Assembly (NCBI GenBank): GCA_944388545.1
Contig: CALXJE010000020.1
Span: 1-39,549, forward strand
Length of the DNA: 39,549 nt
Source of the DNA: an uncultured Clostridia bacterium
GTDB lineage: Bacteria > Bacillota > Clostridia > TANB77 > CAG-465
Reading direction: 5' to 3'
The position numbers were made by a program, and so were the translations under genes. Of the stretch, positions 15,194 through 24,122 are shown in pieces. Under the pieces are notes generated by a model that made no database searches, was not told where the DNA came from, and saw only the letters and a program-made list of their open reading frames with translations. Positions within the stretch are counted from its first letter, which is position 1; each line of letters opens with the position of its first letter.

Positions 15194-17599
15194 TTATCTC
15201 TCCTTAATAATATCATTTAGTTTATTAGTAATAACATTGTTAAATTTATTATAATCAAATTTCTCTTTAATGTTATATCCTTTATCTAAGAATTCTTTCA
15301 TTCCTAAATATACACCTTCGCTGCTATTTTCACATAATATTCCAAATCCTTTTTCTGTTATATTTTTAGCATCTGCAACATCTGTAGAAATAATTGGTAT
15401 ATTTAGCACTCTTGCTTCATCTAAAACTACGCCATATCCTTCATAAATTGATGTAAATAATAAAGCTGAGCTTTTTTTAAGATAAACATATGGATTCTTT
15501 TTGTTGCCTACCATAAATATAGTATCTTCTAACTTAGATTCTTTTATCATTTTTTCATATGATTTGCTATCTTCACCATTTCCTACAAGTATTACTTGAA
15601 AATTATATTTATCATCTTTTAGTTTTTTACTACTTTCTATTATTCTTGATATTTTTTTACTTTTTTCTTCCTGTCTAGAAACATGTATGAATGTTATCTT
15701 TCCTTCAAAATCAATATTTTCTGTTATTTCTTTATCATCACTAGCTAGCTTTAATATTTTATCTCCATCTATGTAATTATTAATTACTAAAGATGTCCCA
15801 TTATATTGGGGGAATATTTCTTTAAAACTTCTTAATGCCTTATCTGAAACACAGACCACTTTTTTAAATTTTTGAAATTTTACTTGACTATTAAGTTTTT
15901 TCATTTCTTTTTCATTTCTACTTGCTAAATCTGCATGTATAAATATAATATTATTCTTTGATGCATTTCTTGTTAGAGTTGCAAGTACTCCATGATTATG
16001 TCCATAACAAATAGATGCATAAAAAGTATTTTCAAATATAAATTTAGAATTTAATACTATCATTTTAAATATTGTTATAATTTTATTTTTTAATGTCCAA
16101 TCTTTTTTACAAAAAACATAAGTATCTATTTCTTTTGGTATATCATCAATATATTCTTTATCTTTTATATATCCGACATATACCTTAATATCATATTTAC
16201 TTTTTAAATTGCTCATTCTTAATAAATTAATTAATGATTTTTCCATACCACCTATGGATAATCTAGGTATAAATATAGCTACCTTCCTTTTACTATTTTT
16301 TTCTTCTATATAAAAGCTATCTTCTTTTGTATTAAGTTTAATTAATACAACACTTAAGAAAAGAGCAACTGTTGGAGCTAATAATACATGACCTGCTATG
16401 TACGATATTCCAAGGGATAAACAAATACTTATCCCCATAACGAAATTCTTTTCATTACATTCAGTTTTAAAATCTTTAAACATTCTTTCCAAAAAGCTTA
16501 CACATATTAATACAATAGGCATAAAATATATAAAAATTCCAACTATTCCATAAACAAAGAATATATCGTATAAATCTCTTTCTATAGAATTATAGCTACC
16601 ATCTTCTAGCTTTATTCTATTATCATGATTTACTCCAAATATTTTCTCTATAACACTTGCATTTTTATATTTTTCAACTTGCTCTTGAACATCTAGTTCT
16701 CTACCATTATATACAAAAGATTGTAATACCTTTTTATTATCAACCGGTTCTTCACCAACAGTAACTGAGTTTTTAGCTATATCAATTCTTTCTACCATAT
16801 ATTTTAAAGAAGGAGAGTATGGAGCACTTGCAATTAATACAATCAATAAAATAAATACTGTAAACAACATATTCTTAGATAATCTATTTTTTCTAGTAAT
16901 AAACATAAAAAGTTCAAATATAAACAATCCAATTATTGTAATAGCTATTGCTACAAATGATGTTTTTGTTCCTATAGCTAATAAGCCATACGTAACTGTA
17001 CTAAGAGCAAATATCATTGATTTACTTCTATATTTACTAGCGAAATATATGATAATAGGATAAAACATAGCAAGAAGCGCACTTATCTCATTTCCAGAAT
17101 AGTACCACCCTGAATGGCCATATTCAGGAACTGTTGAATATGTTGCATATTGTGTTCCAGTTAATCTAGCAATAATCATTACTGTAGCATAAACAGATGC
17201 ACTATAAACCAATGTTTTTAAATGTATTTTATTACCATTTTCAGTATATTTATATAAAAACAGCATCGCAACTGGGAATGTAATATACTTACATATTTCA
17301 GAAATCTTTACTATTATACTAGATAAAGAAAAACTATCTATAGATATAATAAAATTAATAACTGCAGATATAACAATAAAACCTAGCATTACAAATGTAG
17401 ATTTCCTTTTTTCTTTATTTATAAAAACTAAATAAAATATCGCATATAGTAAAAATAGTGTTTTATATACTATTCCAAGAGTTATCGATGTATTCATATG
17501 AACTATCATATATGTAGTTATAACCTCAACAAGTGGTAACAATATATAGAACAAACTTATAACTTTCTCGTCATACATTTTTTCTAGTTTTTTTAACAT
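15194..17599 (-). CDS. O-antigen polymerase-like membrane domain fused to a family 4 glycosyltransferase
   Basis: An 801-residue fusion. The first 425 or so residues hold about 12 membrane helices with an external loop around 270-340. A short GVNHDNRIKLEDGSYNSIERD stretch before YGIVGIFIY resembles the Wzy/O-antigen ligase active loop. From about 430 a GT-B glycosyltransferase begins (KVAIFIPRLSIGGMEKSLINL). It includes FIHVSRQEEKSKK and the E-x7-E nucleotide-sugar motif in YEGYGVVLDEARVL near 719-732. In most loci these are separate genes. A repeat-unit polymerase on the outside and a transferase on the inside in one chain is unusual. It has its own promoter (17637-17665) and AAAAGGAG before the ATG. 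Confidence 0.85.
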   Translation of the reverse strand: MLKKLEKMYDEKVISLFYILLPLVEVITTYMIVHMNTSITLGIVYKTLFLLYAIFYLVFINKEKRKSTFVMLGFIVISAVINFIISIDSFSLSSIIVKISEICKYITFPVAMLFLYKYTENGNKIHLKTLVYSASVYATVMIIARLTGTQYATYSTVPEYGHSGWYYSGNEISALLAMFYPIIIYFASKYRSKSMIFALSTVTYGLLAIGTKTSFVAIAITIIGLFIFELFMFITRKNRLSKNMLFTVFILLIVLIASAPYSPSLKYMVERIDIAKNSVTVGEEPVDNKKVLQSFVYNGRELDVQEQVEKYKNASVIEKIFGVNHDNRIKLEDGSYNSIERDLYDIFFVYGIVGIFIYFMPIVLICVSFLERMFKDFKTECNEKNFVMGISICLSLGISYIAGHVLLAPTVALFLSVVLIKLNTKEDSFYIEEKNSKRKVAIFIPRLSIGGMEKSLINLLRMSNLKSKYDIKVYVGYIKDKEYIDDIPKEIDTYVFCKKDWTLKNKIITIFKMIVLNSKFIFENTFYASICYGHNHGVLATLTRNASKNNIIFIHADLASRNEKEMKKLNSQVKFQKFKKVVCVSDKALRSFKEIFPQYNGTSLVINNYIDGDKILKLASDDKEITENIDFEGKITFIHVSRQEEKSKKISRIIESSKKLKDDKYNFQVILVGNGEDSKSYEKMIKESKLEDTIFMVGNKKNPYVYLKKSSALLFTSIYEGYGVVLDEARVLNIPIISTDVADAKNITEKGFGILCENSSEGVYLGMKEFLDKGYNIKEKFDYNKFNNVITNKLNDIIKER

Positions 17600-17636
17600 T
17601 TTTTATTCTCCTTTTATTTGTTTTTTCAATTACATG

Positions 17637-17665
17637 ATTATACTATAACGAGTATATTTTTTCAA
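17637..17665 (-). promoter_or_regulatory. Internal promoter before the polymerase/GT4 fusion
   Basis: Minus-strand TTGAAA (17660-17665), 17 bases, TATAAT (17637-17642). It closely resembles the flippase promoter at 19256-19284, including AAAAAA after the -35 and ATAG before the -10. Confidence 0.8.
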
Positions 17666-17700
17666 CATTATATATAACATTATTATTGATTTAATTATAT

Positions 17701-19224
17701 TCATTTTTTAAACTTAATAAACCTTTTAACTACTTTCTTAAATGAACTATCTAACATATAACATCCAATAAATAAAACTATACTATTAATTGCTGCAATT
17801 ATTAATGTATCAACTATCCAAGTAAAATAATTTAAATTACTATATATATTTAATTTTTGAATTAATAGGTAATTTATTGCACAAATTGTTAACATAGAAA
17901 TTGTATATAATATGAATTTACCAAAAGATTTTTTCATTCCTGTCTTAAATATACTTCTATGTAAAAATTTAGTCTGGAAAGGATGCCTTACAAAAGCCAT
18001 AGATATAACTGTTGCTCCTACAACACCTGCTATTCCAAAAAATCTAGCAAATATTATTGAAAGTATAATATTAACCGCTACACAAGTAAATTCAATCCAC
18101 TTTGTCTCTTTATATTTTCCGTTTGCTTCTATCATTGTAAGATTTGTTCTTCCAACACACTCATACCATACATAGATAGCAAATATAAGCATAGTTATAC
18201 TATCTAATACATAATCTTTGTTTATCCAAACTTCAACTAGTTTACTAATTGAAGAAAAAGTAACCACACTTATTATAACCCCAATAAAATATGTTGCAGA
18301 TAATATTTCGTTATATAAGCTTTCTGCCTCACCTTTTTTTGCATTGTTTTTTGCAAACTTATTGCCTAATATCTCAAGAGGAGAAGCAAAAAACATATCT
18401 AATATATTTCTTATAGCAGTAATGATATAATTATATGAACCATAAATAGAAGTGGCTGTTAATCCCAAATTTTTAGTCATTGATATTATTATGTTGTCTG
18501 TTCCATAAAAAACAATTCTAGATACTTTATGTCCCATTACATCTTTAGACATTTCTTTAGTTGTAAGATCAATTTCTTTTGTCATATCAAGCCAAGAATA
18601 TTCTTTTTTTACAATTTTACTAAATATTATATAACTTGTTACATTTAGAATAACAATTGAAGTAAGAACTAATAAATAATCTAAACCTGTTAATATTAAA
18701 CAAAGTTCTACTGCTTTAACAATTAAAGTAGCAACATTAATAATTATGTTAGCTTTATATTTCTTTTGATCAGCATATAACAATGTTCTATAAGGGAGGT
18801 CAAATATATTTTTAACAAAATAATCTACTGCAAATACCATAAAAATTGTTATCATTTTAGCCTTTGACATTGTTTCCATTTCTAAGAAAAATGGTAATAC
18901 AAATGCAGCTATAGTAGCCATTCCAAACAACTTAATAGCTATGCCTTTGTATGTTTTTTTACTTCCATTTACTAACTTCGTAACTTCTTCTTTATTACCT
19001 TCTGCCAAAGGTTTATATAACTTATATATTATAGCAGACCCAAATCCCATTTCTACTAAAGATAAATAAGTATATATCTGAGTTATTAATTGTATAAAAC
19101 CATTTGTTTCATCACCATAAATCATTATGAAGAATTTAATTTTAATAAAACCTATCACTGCTAAAATTATCCATGGCAATATAGATGTTATTATATTAAG
19201 TTTTAAAGTTTTTATCTTATTCAA
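17701..19224 (-). CDS. Polysaccharide flippase, Wzx/PST type
   Basis: A 507-residue membrane protein with about 12-14 predicted helices, matching the polysaccharide transport (MOP superfamily) flippases that move undecaprenyl-linked repeat units outward. The N-terminal helix pair, then ETNGFIQLITQIYTYLSLVEMGFGSAIIY (16-20 residue blocks of this kind open many Gram-positive Wzx proteins), and the central SIYGSYNYIITAIRNIL are recognisable. The start codon is TTG at 19224 with AAGGTGGG nine bases upstream, so it is easily missed or mis-started. It is the first gene of the polymer-assembly unit. Substrate specificity cannot be read from sequence. Confidence 0.88.
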   Translation of the reverse strand: MNKIKTLKLNIITSILPWIILAVIGFIKIKFFIMIYGDETNGFIQLITQIYTYLSLVEMGFGSAIIYKLYKPLAEGNKEEVTKLVNGSKKTYKGIAIKLFGMATIAAFVLPFFLEMETMSKAKMITIFMVFAVDYFVKNIFDLPYRTLLYADQKKYKANIIINVATLIVKAVELCLILTGLDYLLVLTSIVILNVTSYIIFSKIVKKEYSWLDMTKEIDLTTKEMSKDVMGHKVSRIVFYGTDNIIISMTKNLGLTATSIYGSYNYIITAIRNILDMFFASPLEILGNKFAKNNAKKGEAESLYNEILSATYFIGVIISVVTFSSISKLVEVWINKDYVLDSITMLIFAIYVWYECVGRTNLTMIEANGKYKETKWIEFTCVAVNIILSIIFARFFGIAGVVGATVISMAFVRHPFQTKFLHRSIFKTGMKKSFGKFILYTISMLTICAINYLLIQKLNIYSNLNYFTWIVDTLIIAAINSIVLFIGCYMLDSSFKKVVKRFIKFKK

Positions 19225-19255
19225 TACGCTTATCCCACCTTAACTTGTTCATTAG

Positions 19256-19284
19256 ATTATACTATATTGTATATGTTTTTTCAA
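19256..19284 (-). promoter_or_regulatory. Promoter of the flippase unit
   Basis: Minus-strand TTGAAA (19279-19284), 17 bases, TATAAT (19256-19261), with the TTG start about 32 bases downstream of the -10. Confidence 0.85.
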
Positions 19285-19324
19285 CTTTTCTATATTATAA
19301 AAATTTAATTATATACAAGTAAAA

Positions 19325-19386
19325 AAAGTGACTCTATAATATAGGTTGTGATGTGTTTTCGCACTCCAACATATATTATAGAGCCA
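19325..19386 (-). terminator. Long hairpin terminator of greA-lysS
   Basis: Arms 19332-19348 and 19367-19383 pair over 17 positions with one mismatch. On minus the stem extends about three more pairs through a G-U. It encloses an 18-base loop that has its own GTG/CAC mini-stem. On minus it is followed at once by CTTTTTTTAC. This is a good intrinsic terminator, but the stem is unusually long. It could also be a miniature inverted-repeat element that doubles as terminator. Confidence 0.8.
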
Positions 19387-19404
19387 GATAACTTTTCGTT
19401 ATCT
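19386..19404. repeat. Small perfect hairpin beside the terminator
   Basis: AGATAAC, five-base loop TTTTC, GTTATCT: a perfect 7-bp inverted repeat directly adjoining the long hairpin. It would be transcribed just before it on minus. Confidence 0.6.
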
Positions 19405-19641
19405 ATACCCAAACTATTGACAAAAAAGCTAACTATTTTTCTATTTTGTTTAAATTTAATAAACTATATAATATTATACATATAATAACCGATTAAATCC
19501 TAACGATATAATCAACTTCTTCTGATACTTGTTTTATTATTGGTATATAACTCCATAATTTTTACATTACATTAATAGATATTCTTATGGTCTTACCTCT
19601 TTGAATATTTTTTAAAAATATAACTAGTTATTTAAACTCAA

Positions 19642-21150
19642 TTAAACATTGTTAAGTGGTTTCATTGTAGGGAAAAATAATACATCTCTTATTGAATAAC
19701 TGTTTGTAAATAACATAATTAATCTATCTAATCCTAGTCCTAGTCCTCCAGTTGGTGGAAGTCCTATCTCAAGAGCGTTAATGAAGTCTTCATCCATTCC
19801 CCCTGCTTCTTCATCACCTAAAGCTTTTGCTTCTGCTTGTTTTACAAATCTTTCATATTGATCTATTGGGTCATTAAGCTCAGAATAAGCATTACCATAT
19901 TCTCTTCCACCAATAAATAGTTCAAATCTTTCAACTAAACTTGGATCTGAAGACTTTCTTTTAGTTAAAGGCGATACTTCTACTGGATAATCAATTATAA
20001 AAGTTGGGGCAATTAATGTTTCTTCAACAAACTCTTCAAAAAACTCGTTTATTATATGTCCTCTTGTATTTTTTATAGGATCTATTTCAACTTCTTTTTC
20101 CTCAGCAAGTTTTCTTGCCTCTTCATCAGTCTTTATCTCATTAAAATCAATTCCTGTAACTTCTTTTATTGCATCTATCATAGTCACTCTTCTAAATCCA
20201 GGAGTTAAGTCTATATCTTGTCCTTGATAATTTATTTTTGTTGTTCCTAAAACATTTTGAGCTATAGTAGAAATTATTTCTTCAGAGATATCCATCATAT
20301 CATTATAATCTTCATATGCAGAATAAAGTTCTATATTGGTAAATTCCGGATTATGTTTTATGTCCATTCCTTCATTTCTAAAGTTTCTACCTATTTCATA
20401 AACTTTATCTATACCACCAACAATAATTCTTTTTAAATTAAGCTCTGGAGCTATCCTTAAATACATATCTAAATTAAGAGTATTATGATGTGTAATAAAA
20501 GGTCTTGCAGCATCTCCTGTTGCTACAGTAGTAAGTATAGGAGTTTCTACCTCCATATATCCTTTTTCATCTAATATTCTTCTTAATTCTTTTATAATCT
20601 TACTTCTTAAAATAAAAGTATTTTTAACTTCAGGATTAACAATTAAATCTACATATCTTTGTCTATATCTTAAATCCGGATCTTTTAATCCGTGCCATTT
20701 TTCAGGAAGTGGTCTTAAAGATTTACAAAGAAGTGTTATTTCTTTTGCATGTACAGATATTTCCTCCGTTTTTGTTTTAAACACAAATCCTTTTATACCT
20801 ATAATATCACCTATATCATAAGTTTTAAACTCTTTATATGCTTCTTCACCTAAATCATTAGTACTTATATAACTTTGAATTCTACCTTGTCCATCTTGAA
20901 TATGACAAAAAGATGCTTTACCCATAATTCTTTTTGCCACTATTCTTCCCGCAATTGAAACATCTTTTCCTTCTAATGATTCAAAATTTGATTTAATATC
21001 CTGGCTATTATGTGTTTTATCATATTTAGTAATATCAAATGGATTTTTATTTTTTTGTTGAAGTTCTTTTAGTTTTTGCATTCTCACTTCTACAAGTTTA
21101 TTTATATCTTCTACTGTTAATTCTTCTTTATTAATATTTTGATCATTCAC
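19642..21150 (-). CDS. lysS: Lysyl-tRNA synthetase, class II
   Basis: Charges tRNA-Lys. The 502-residue protein has the N-terminal OB-fold anticodon domain (about 60-170; [18 protein letters not shown]). Then come class II motif 1 ([23 protein letters not shown]), motif 2 ([18 protein letters not shown]) and motif 3 ([15 protein letters not shown]). Length fits bacterial LysS. The start is GTG at 21150 with AGGAAG upstream. It follows greA by 29 bases and shares its promoter, an arrangement common in Firmicutes. Transcription ends at the hairpin near 19325-19386. I see no T-box leader. Confidence 0.97.
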   Translation of the reverse strand: MNDQNINKEELTVEDINKLVEVRMQKLKELQQKNKNPFDITKYDKTHNSQDIKSNFESLEGKDVSIAGRIVAKRIMGKASFCHIQDGQGRIQSYISTNDLGEEAYKEFKTYDIGDIIGIKGFVFKTKTEEISVHAKEITLLCKSLRPLPEKWHGLKDPDLRYRQRYVDLIVNPEVKNTFILRSKIIKELRRILDEKGYMEVETPILTTVATGDAARPFITHHNTLNLDMYLRIAPELNLKRIIVGGIDKVYEIGRNFRNEGMDIKHNPEFTNIELYSAYEDYNDMMDISEEIISTIAQNVLGTTKINYQGQDIDLTPGFRRVTMIDAIKEVTGIDFNEIKTDEEARKLAEEKEVEIDPIKNTRGHIINEFFEEFVEETLIAPTFIIDYPVEVSPLTKRKSSDPSLVERFELFIGGREYGNAYSELNDPIDQYERFVKQAEAKALGDEEAGGMDEDFINALEIGLPPTGGLGLGLDRLIMLFTNSYSIRDVLFFPTMKPLNNV

Positions 21151-21179
21151 TTTATTTCACTTCCTACTTTCAATTTTTA

Positions 21180-21659
21180 CTATACAGTTTTCTTTATATC
21201 GTCAATTCTATATTTTGCTATTCCGTTTGGTACTTCTATTTCTATTTCTTCACCTTTTTTCTTTCCAAATAAAGCCTTACCTACAGGTGATTCTATAGAT
21301 ATTTTATTATTTATAACATCAATTTCTGTAGCTGGTACTATATGATAATCTATATTCTCATCAAACTCATAATCATATAGCGAAACTGTTACGCCTATAC
21401 CAACTGATTTTGTTGAAATCTTATCAACTATTTTAGCTGTTCTTAATGTATTTTCCATTTCAATTATTTTAGCTTCAAGTTGTGCTTGCTCATTCTTGGC
21501 TTCATCATATTCAGAGTTTTCTGATATATCTCCAAATTCTCTAGCTACTTTTATTCTCTCTGCTATCTCCATTTTCTTAGTGCCTTTTAAATATGTTAAT
21601 TCATCTTCTAATTTTTTATATCCTTCTTCAGTAAGTAATATTGCCTCTTTTTCTTCCAT
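21180..21659 (-). CDS. greA: Transcription elongation factor GreA
   Basis: Rescues backtracked RNA polymerase by stimulating transcript cleavage. The 159 residues are standard. The N-terminal coiled-coil has LTEEGYKKLEDEL and the acidic tip block EFGDISENSEYDEAKNEQ. The C-terminal FKBP-like domain includes SPVGKALFGKKKGEEI and the closing VPNGIAKYRI. The start has AGGAGG upstream. It is first in a two-gene unit with lysS, behind a consensus promoter. Confidence 0.97.
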   Translation of the reverse strand: MEEKEAILLTEEGYKKLEDELTYLKGTKKMEIAERIKVAREFGDISENSEYDEAKNEQAQLEAKIIEMENTLRTAKIVDKISTKSVGIGVTVSLYDYEFDENIDYHIVPATEIDVINNKISIESPVGKALFGKKKGEEIEIEVPNGIAKYRIDDIKKTV

Positions 21660-21740
21660 TTTTTCTCATTCCTCCTAGATAAAATCCTATCAATTATTTG
21701 TTTTTTAGTAATAAGTATTACCTAATAATTAACTTTATAT

Positions 21741-21769
21741 ACTATACTCTATACTTTAACATTTGTCAA
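21741..21769 (-). promoter_or_regulatory. Promoter of greA-lysS
   Basis: Minus-strand TTGACA (21764-21769, exact consensus), 17 bases, TATAGT (21741-21746). It lies in the 118-base gap downstream of the 117-residue membrane protein gene. Confidence 0.9.
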
Positions 21770-21777
21770 TATTTATG

Positions 21778-22131
21778 TTACTTTATTATTCTTCTTTTCT
21801 TAATCATTCTTGAATGTCTTTTTATAAATTTGTATATGTATATTAAAATAAGTATTATAATTTGTGAAGAACAAAAATAAATAGCTATATATGTAAAATA
21901 GTCTGATATTTTCCCATACCTTTCCAGGAACTCTTCGTAATTTTCCATCGCTTTATATGATAAAGATAATAAATACCCTAAAGTTACAGCTCCTATTATT
22001 TCTTCAATAAACATTAAAAATGTAGTAAATCCACTTCTGATACTCATTATCTTTTTAATAGTAATTATGCATAATACACACATGAAAATAATAATTCCAA
22101 CTGTAATATATATAGCATTTATATCTATCAT
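21778..22131 (-). CDS. Unrecognised small membrane protein
   Basis: A 117-residue protein I do not recognise. It has a hydrophobic N-terminal helix (about 5-25), a second around 40-60 interrupted by FIEEIIGAVTLGY, and a third near 80-103. The tail is strongly basic (KFIKRHSRMIKKRRIIK) and likely cytoplasmic. It starts 21 bases after the 298-residue gene and probably ends the cdaA-containing unit. No catalytic motif is visible. Confidence 0.7.
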   Translation of the reverse strand: MIDINAIYITVGIIIFMCVLCIITIKKIMSIRSGFTTFLMFIEEIIGAVTLGYLLSLSYKAMENYEEFLERYGKISDYFTYIAIYFCSSQIIILILIYIYKFIKRHSRMIKKRRIIK

Positions 22132-22152
22132 TTGTTAATCACTCTCCTATAA

Positions 22153-23040
22153 TTAATCTATTATAGCATTTGACACGGTAATTTTTCCATATAATTCATA
22201 CAATTCTTTTATCTTACTTATATAATAAATTTGATCTTGCATACCTTTTTCAAGTTTTAAATATTTTTCATTAAATTTATCATTTTCTTTATTTGTAAAA
22301 TCTACAAAACATGTATTTTTAGAAAATCTAAATTTAGAATACTCTATTCTAGACTTATCTATAAATATACATATATTATATCTTTTAAAATCTTTTGTAC
22401 TTCTATTTAATATTTGTATACATGATCCATATTCATCATTTATTTCCTTTATTTTATTTTGAAATTTTTTACCTACTTTATCTAAAGAAAAAATTACTAA
22501 TTCCTTATACTTGTTATTTAAATCTTTAATAATATTTAAATTAATATTATTTACATCATTTGCTAAAATAGCAGGGGTTATATCTTCATTTTTTAAATTA
22601 TTATTTAACTTATACTCTTCGATATATTTATCCAAATTATTTTCAACTGTACTAAAAAATAAATACTCATTAATGCTAAATTGTTGTAAAATTTCTTTAA
22701 TATAATCTTTTATATCTTTCTTTTTCTTTAAAGTATTTGAAAATACGACTGAATATCCTATTAAATTATTATTTTTTATAAGCTTTTCCATGTTTTTTTT
22801 TAACTTATTAATATTGTGCTTATTCTTAAAATTGCTTATCGTAGATATTAATGTAGGTTTATTATGTATTACATTTTCTTTTTTAATACCATTTATATAT
22901 TTTGAAATGTCATTTATTTTACTAATATTTAAACTCATTTCTAATATATAATTCTCATTTCCTACCTTACTAACATCTAATTTAACGTTTTTTCCATTCA
23001 TAACAGTATTTGAAACTTCTTTTATAAAGATTGTATTCAT
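22153..23040 (-). CDS. Unrecognised protein downstream of cdaA
   Basis: About 295 residues, no signal peptide or membrane helix, very rich in Asn, Lys and Ile. I do not recognise a family. The N-terminal third looks beta-rich. The middle (KLKKNMEKLIKNNNLIGYSVVFSN) is helical. The last third alternates strands and helices (ELVIFSLDKVGKKF, YNICIFIDKS, NTCFVDFTN), consistent with an alpha/beta fold. The ATG at 23040 follows GAGGTGAT at normal spacing; a GTG three codons earlier is less likely. It occupies the position next to cdaA where many Firmicutes carry the YbbR-domain regulator cdaR, but I see no YbbR repeats. Confidence 0.75.
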   Translation of the reverse strand: MNTIFIKEVSNTVMNGKNVKLDVSKVGNENYILEMSLNISKINDISKYINGIKKENVIHNKPTLISTISNFKNKHNINKLKKNMEKLIKNNNLIGYSVVFSNTLKKKKDIKDYIKEILQQFSINEYLFFSTVENNLDKYIEEYKLNNNLKNEDITPAILANDVNNINLNIIKDLNNKYKELVIFSLDKVGKKFQNKIKEINDEYGSCIQILNRSTKDFKRYNICIFIDKSRIEYSKFRFSKNTCFVDFTNKENDKFNEKYLKLEKGMQDQIYYISKIKELYELYGKITVSNAIID

Positions 23041-23099
23041 ATATATCACCTCATGAATAATATATATGAATTTAAAATATAAGTATTACAATTTTATGA

Positions 23100-23969
23100 T
23101 TATTGTTGACTACGAATATTTTCTTTCATCTTTGTTGCTACTATTTTATCTTTATTTTTATCCATACCTTTTAATAATATTGATGTTAATTTCTCCCCTG
23201 TTAAATCTCTTTTCATTTTTCCGCTTTCTACAAATGAAATTGTTCCTGTTTCCTCTGAAACAACTATAACTAACGCATCTGACACTTCACTCATTCCAAC
23301 AGCAGCTCTATGTCTTGTTCCAAGATCTTTAGGAACTACATTTTCAGATGCAAGCGGAAGTACACAACTTGCTGCTTTTATTTTATTATCTCCTATAACT
23401 ACAGCTCCATCATGAAGAGGTGTTCGTGGTATAAATATAGTCTGTAATAATTCCGAAGATACTTTAGCAGAAAGATCTATTCCCTCTCTTGCTATATCAG
23501 ATATTTTGGTGCTTTGTTCTATTACAATTAAAGCTCCTATTTTCTTTAAAGACATAATCTCTACTGCTTTAACTATTTCTGATACTATCTGTTTATTTTT
23601 TAATTTATCATCAAAATCAAAAATATCTACTATTTTCTTTCTTCCTAGTTTTTCAAATGCGTTTCTAAGCTCTGGCTGAAATACTACTATAAATAACAAC
23701 ATTCCATAGGTCATTATATTAGTAAGAATAAAATCTAAGATAACAAGATTTAACGCTTTACTTACTATCATTAATATAAATAGTATTAATATACCTTTAA
23801 CTATTTGTTCTGCTCTAGTTTGTTTAATAATTCTAATAACGTAATATACTATAAATGCAACCAATGTTATATCTATCACTAAAGCTGCAACTCTCCATGC
23901 ACTTGTAATTTGTAATACATCTTTTAAAGTATACATAAAGTCAATTAATGCATCCCATATATTTTTCAT
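23100..23969 (-). CDS. cdaA: Diadenylate cyclase CdaA (c-di-AMP synthase)
   Basis: Makes cyclic di-AMP from two ATP at the membrane, controlling potassium, osmolyte and cell-wall homeostasis. The 289-residue chain has three N-terminal helices (about 25-95), then the DAC domain with the DGA motif (TPLHDGAVVIG) and the RHR motif (DLGTRHRAAVGMSE). VVSEETGTISFVESGKM follows. Length and layout are those of CdaA, not DisA or CdaS. GAGAGGTGAT precedes the ATG. The usual partners cdaR and glmM are not adjacent. Here it lies after a 32-residue membrane peptide gene and before an unrecognised 295-residue protein. Confidence 0.96.
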   Translation of the reverse strand: MKNIWDALIDFMYTLKDVLQITSAWRVAALVIDITLVAFIVYYVIRIIKQTRAEQIVKGILILFILMIVSKALNLVILDFILTNIMTYGMLLFIVVFQPELRNAFEKLGRKKIVDIFDFDDKLKNKQIVSEIVKAVEIMSLKKIGALIVIEQSTKISDIAREGIDLSAKVSSELLQTIFIPRTPLHDGAVVIGDNKIKAASCVLPLASENVVPKDLGTRHRAAVGMSEVSDALVIVVSEETGTISFVESGKMKRDLTGEKLTSILLKGMDKNKDKIVATKMKENIRSQQ

Positions 23970-23997
23970 TATACAATCACCTCTCCTACAATACTAA

Positions 23998-24096
23998 TTA
24001 CAATACGTTATAAATTAATGCTAAAAATGTTGTAAATATCATTATTCCAATTAAAAGCCAAACTACTATTTTAAGCGCTTTACTATCTCTATTCAT
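23998..24096 (-). CDS. 32-residue single-helix membrane peptide
   Basis: A short gene with an excellent ribosome site, GGAGG eight bases before the ATG at 24096. The peptide has a charged start (MNRDSKALK) and one membrane helix (IVVWLLIGIMIFTTFLALIY), then NVL and stop. It fits between its neighbours with 26- and 28-base gaps, as a member of the same operon. It resembles the short DUF4044-like single-helix peptides of Firmicutes in size and layout, though that link is loose. Position just ahead of cdaA suggests an accessory subunit or regulator, which is inference. Confidence 0.7.
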   Translation of the reverse strand: MNRDSKALKIVVWLLIGIMIFTTFLALIYNVL

Positions 24097-24122
24097 TATT
24101 TATTACCTCCTAAAAATTACAA

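Larger units (their letters stand above)
19225..19641 (-). other. 417-base intergenic region between lysS and the flippase gene
   Basis: Contains the flippase promoter (19256-19284), a long hairpin terminator (19325-19386) and a second small hairpin (19386-19404). The remaining stretch, about 19405-19641, has no gene I can support. One open stretch of 22 codons on minus, ending at 19493, lacks a start and looks at most like a remnant. Confidence 0.6.

Noticed and set aside
19493-19563. A 22-codon open stretch on minus downstream of lysS
   Set aside because: Bounded by a stop upstream with no start codon or ribosome site. At most a gene remnant, too short to identify.
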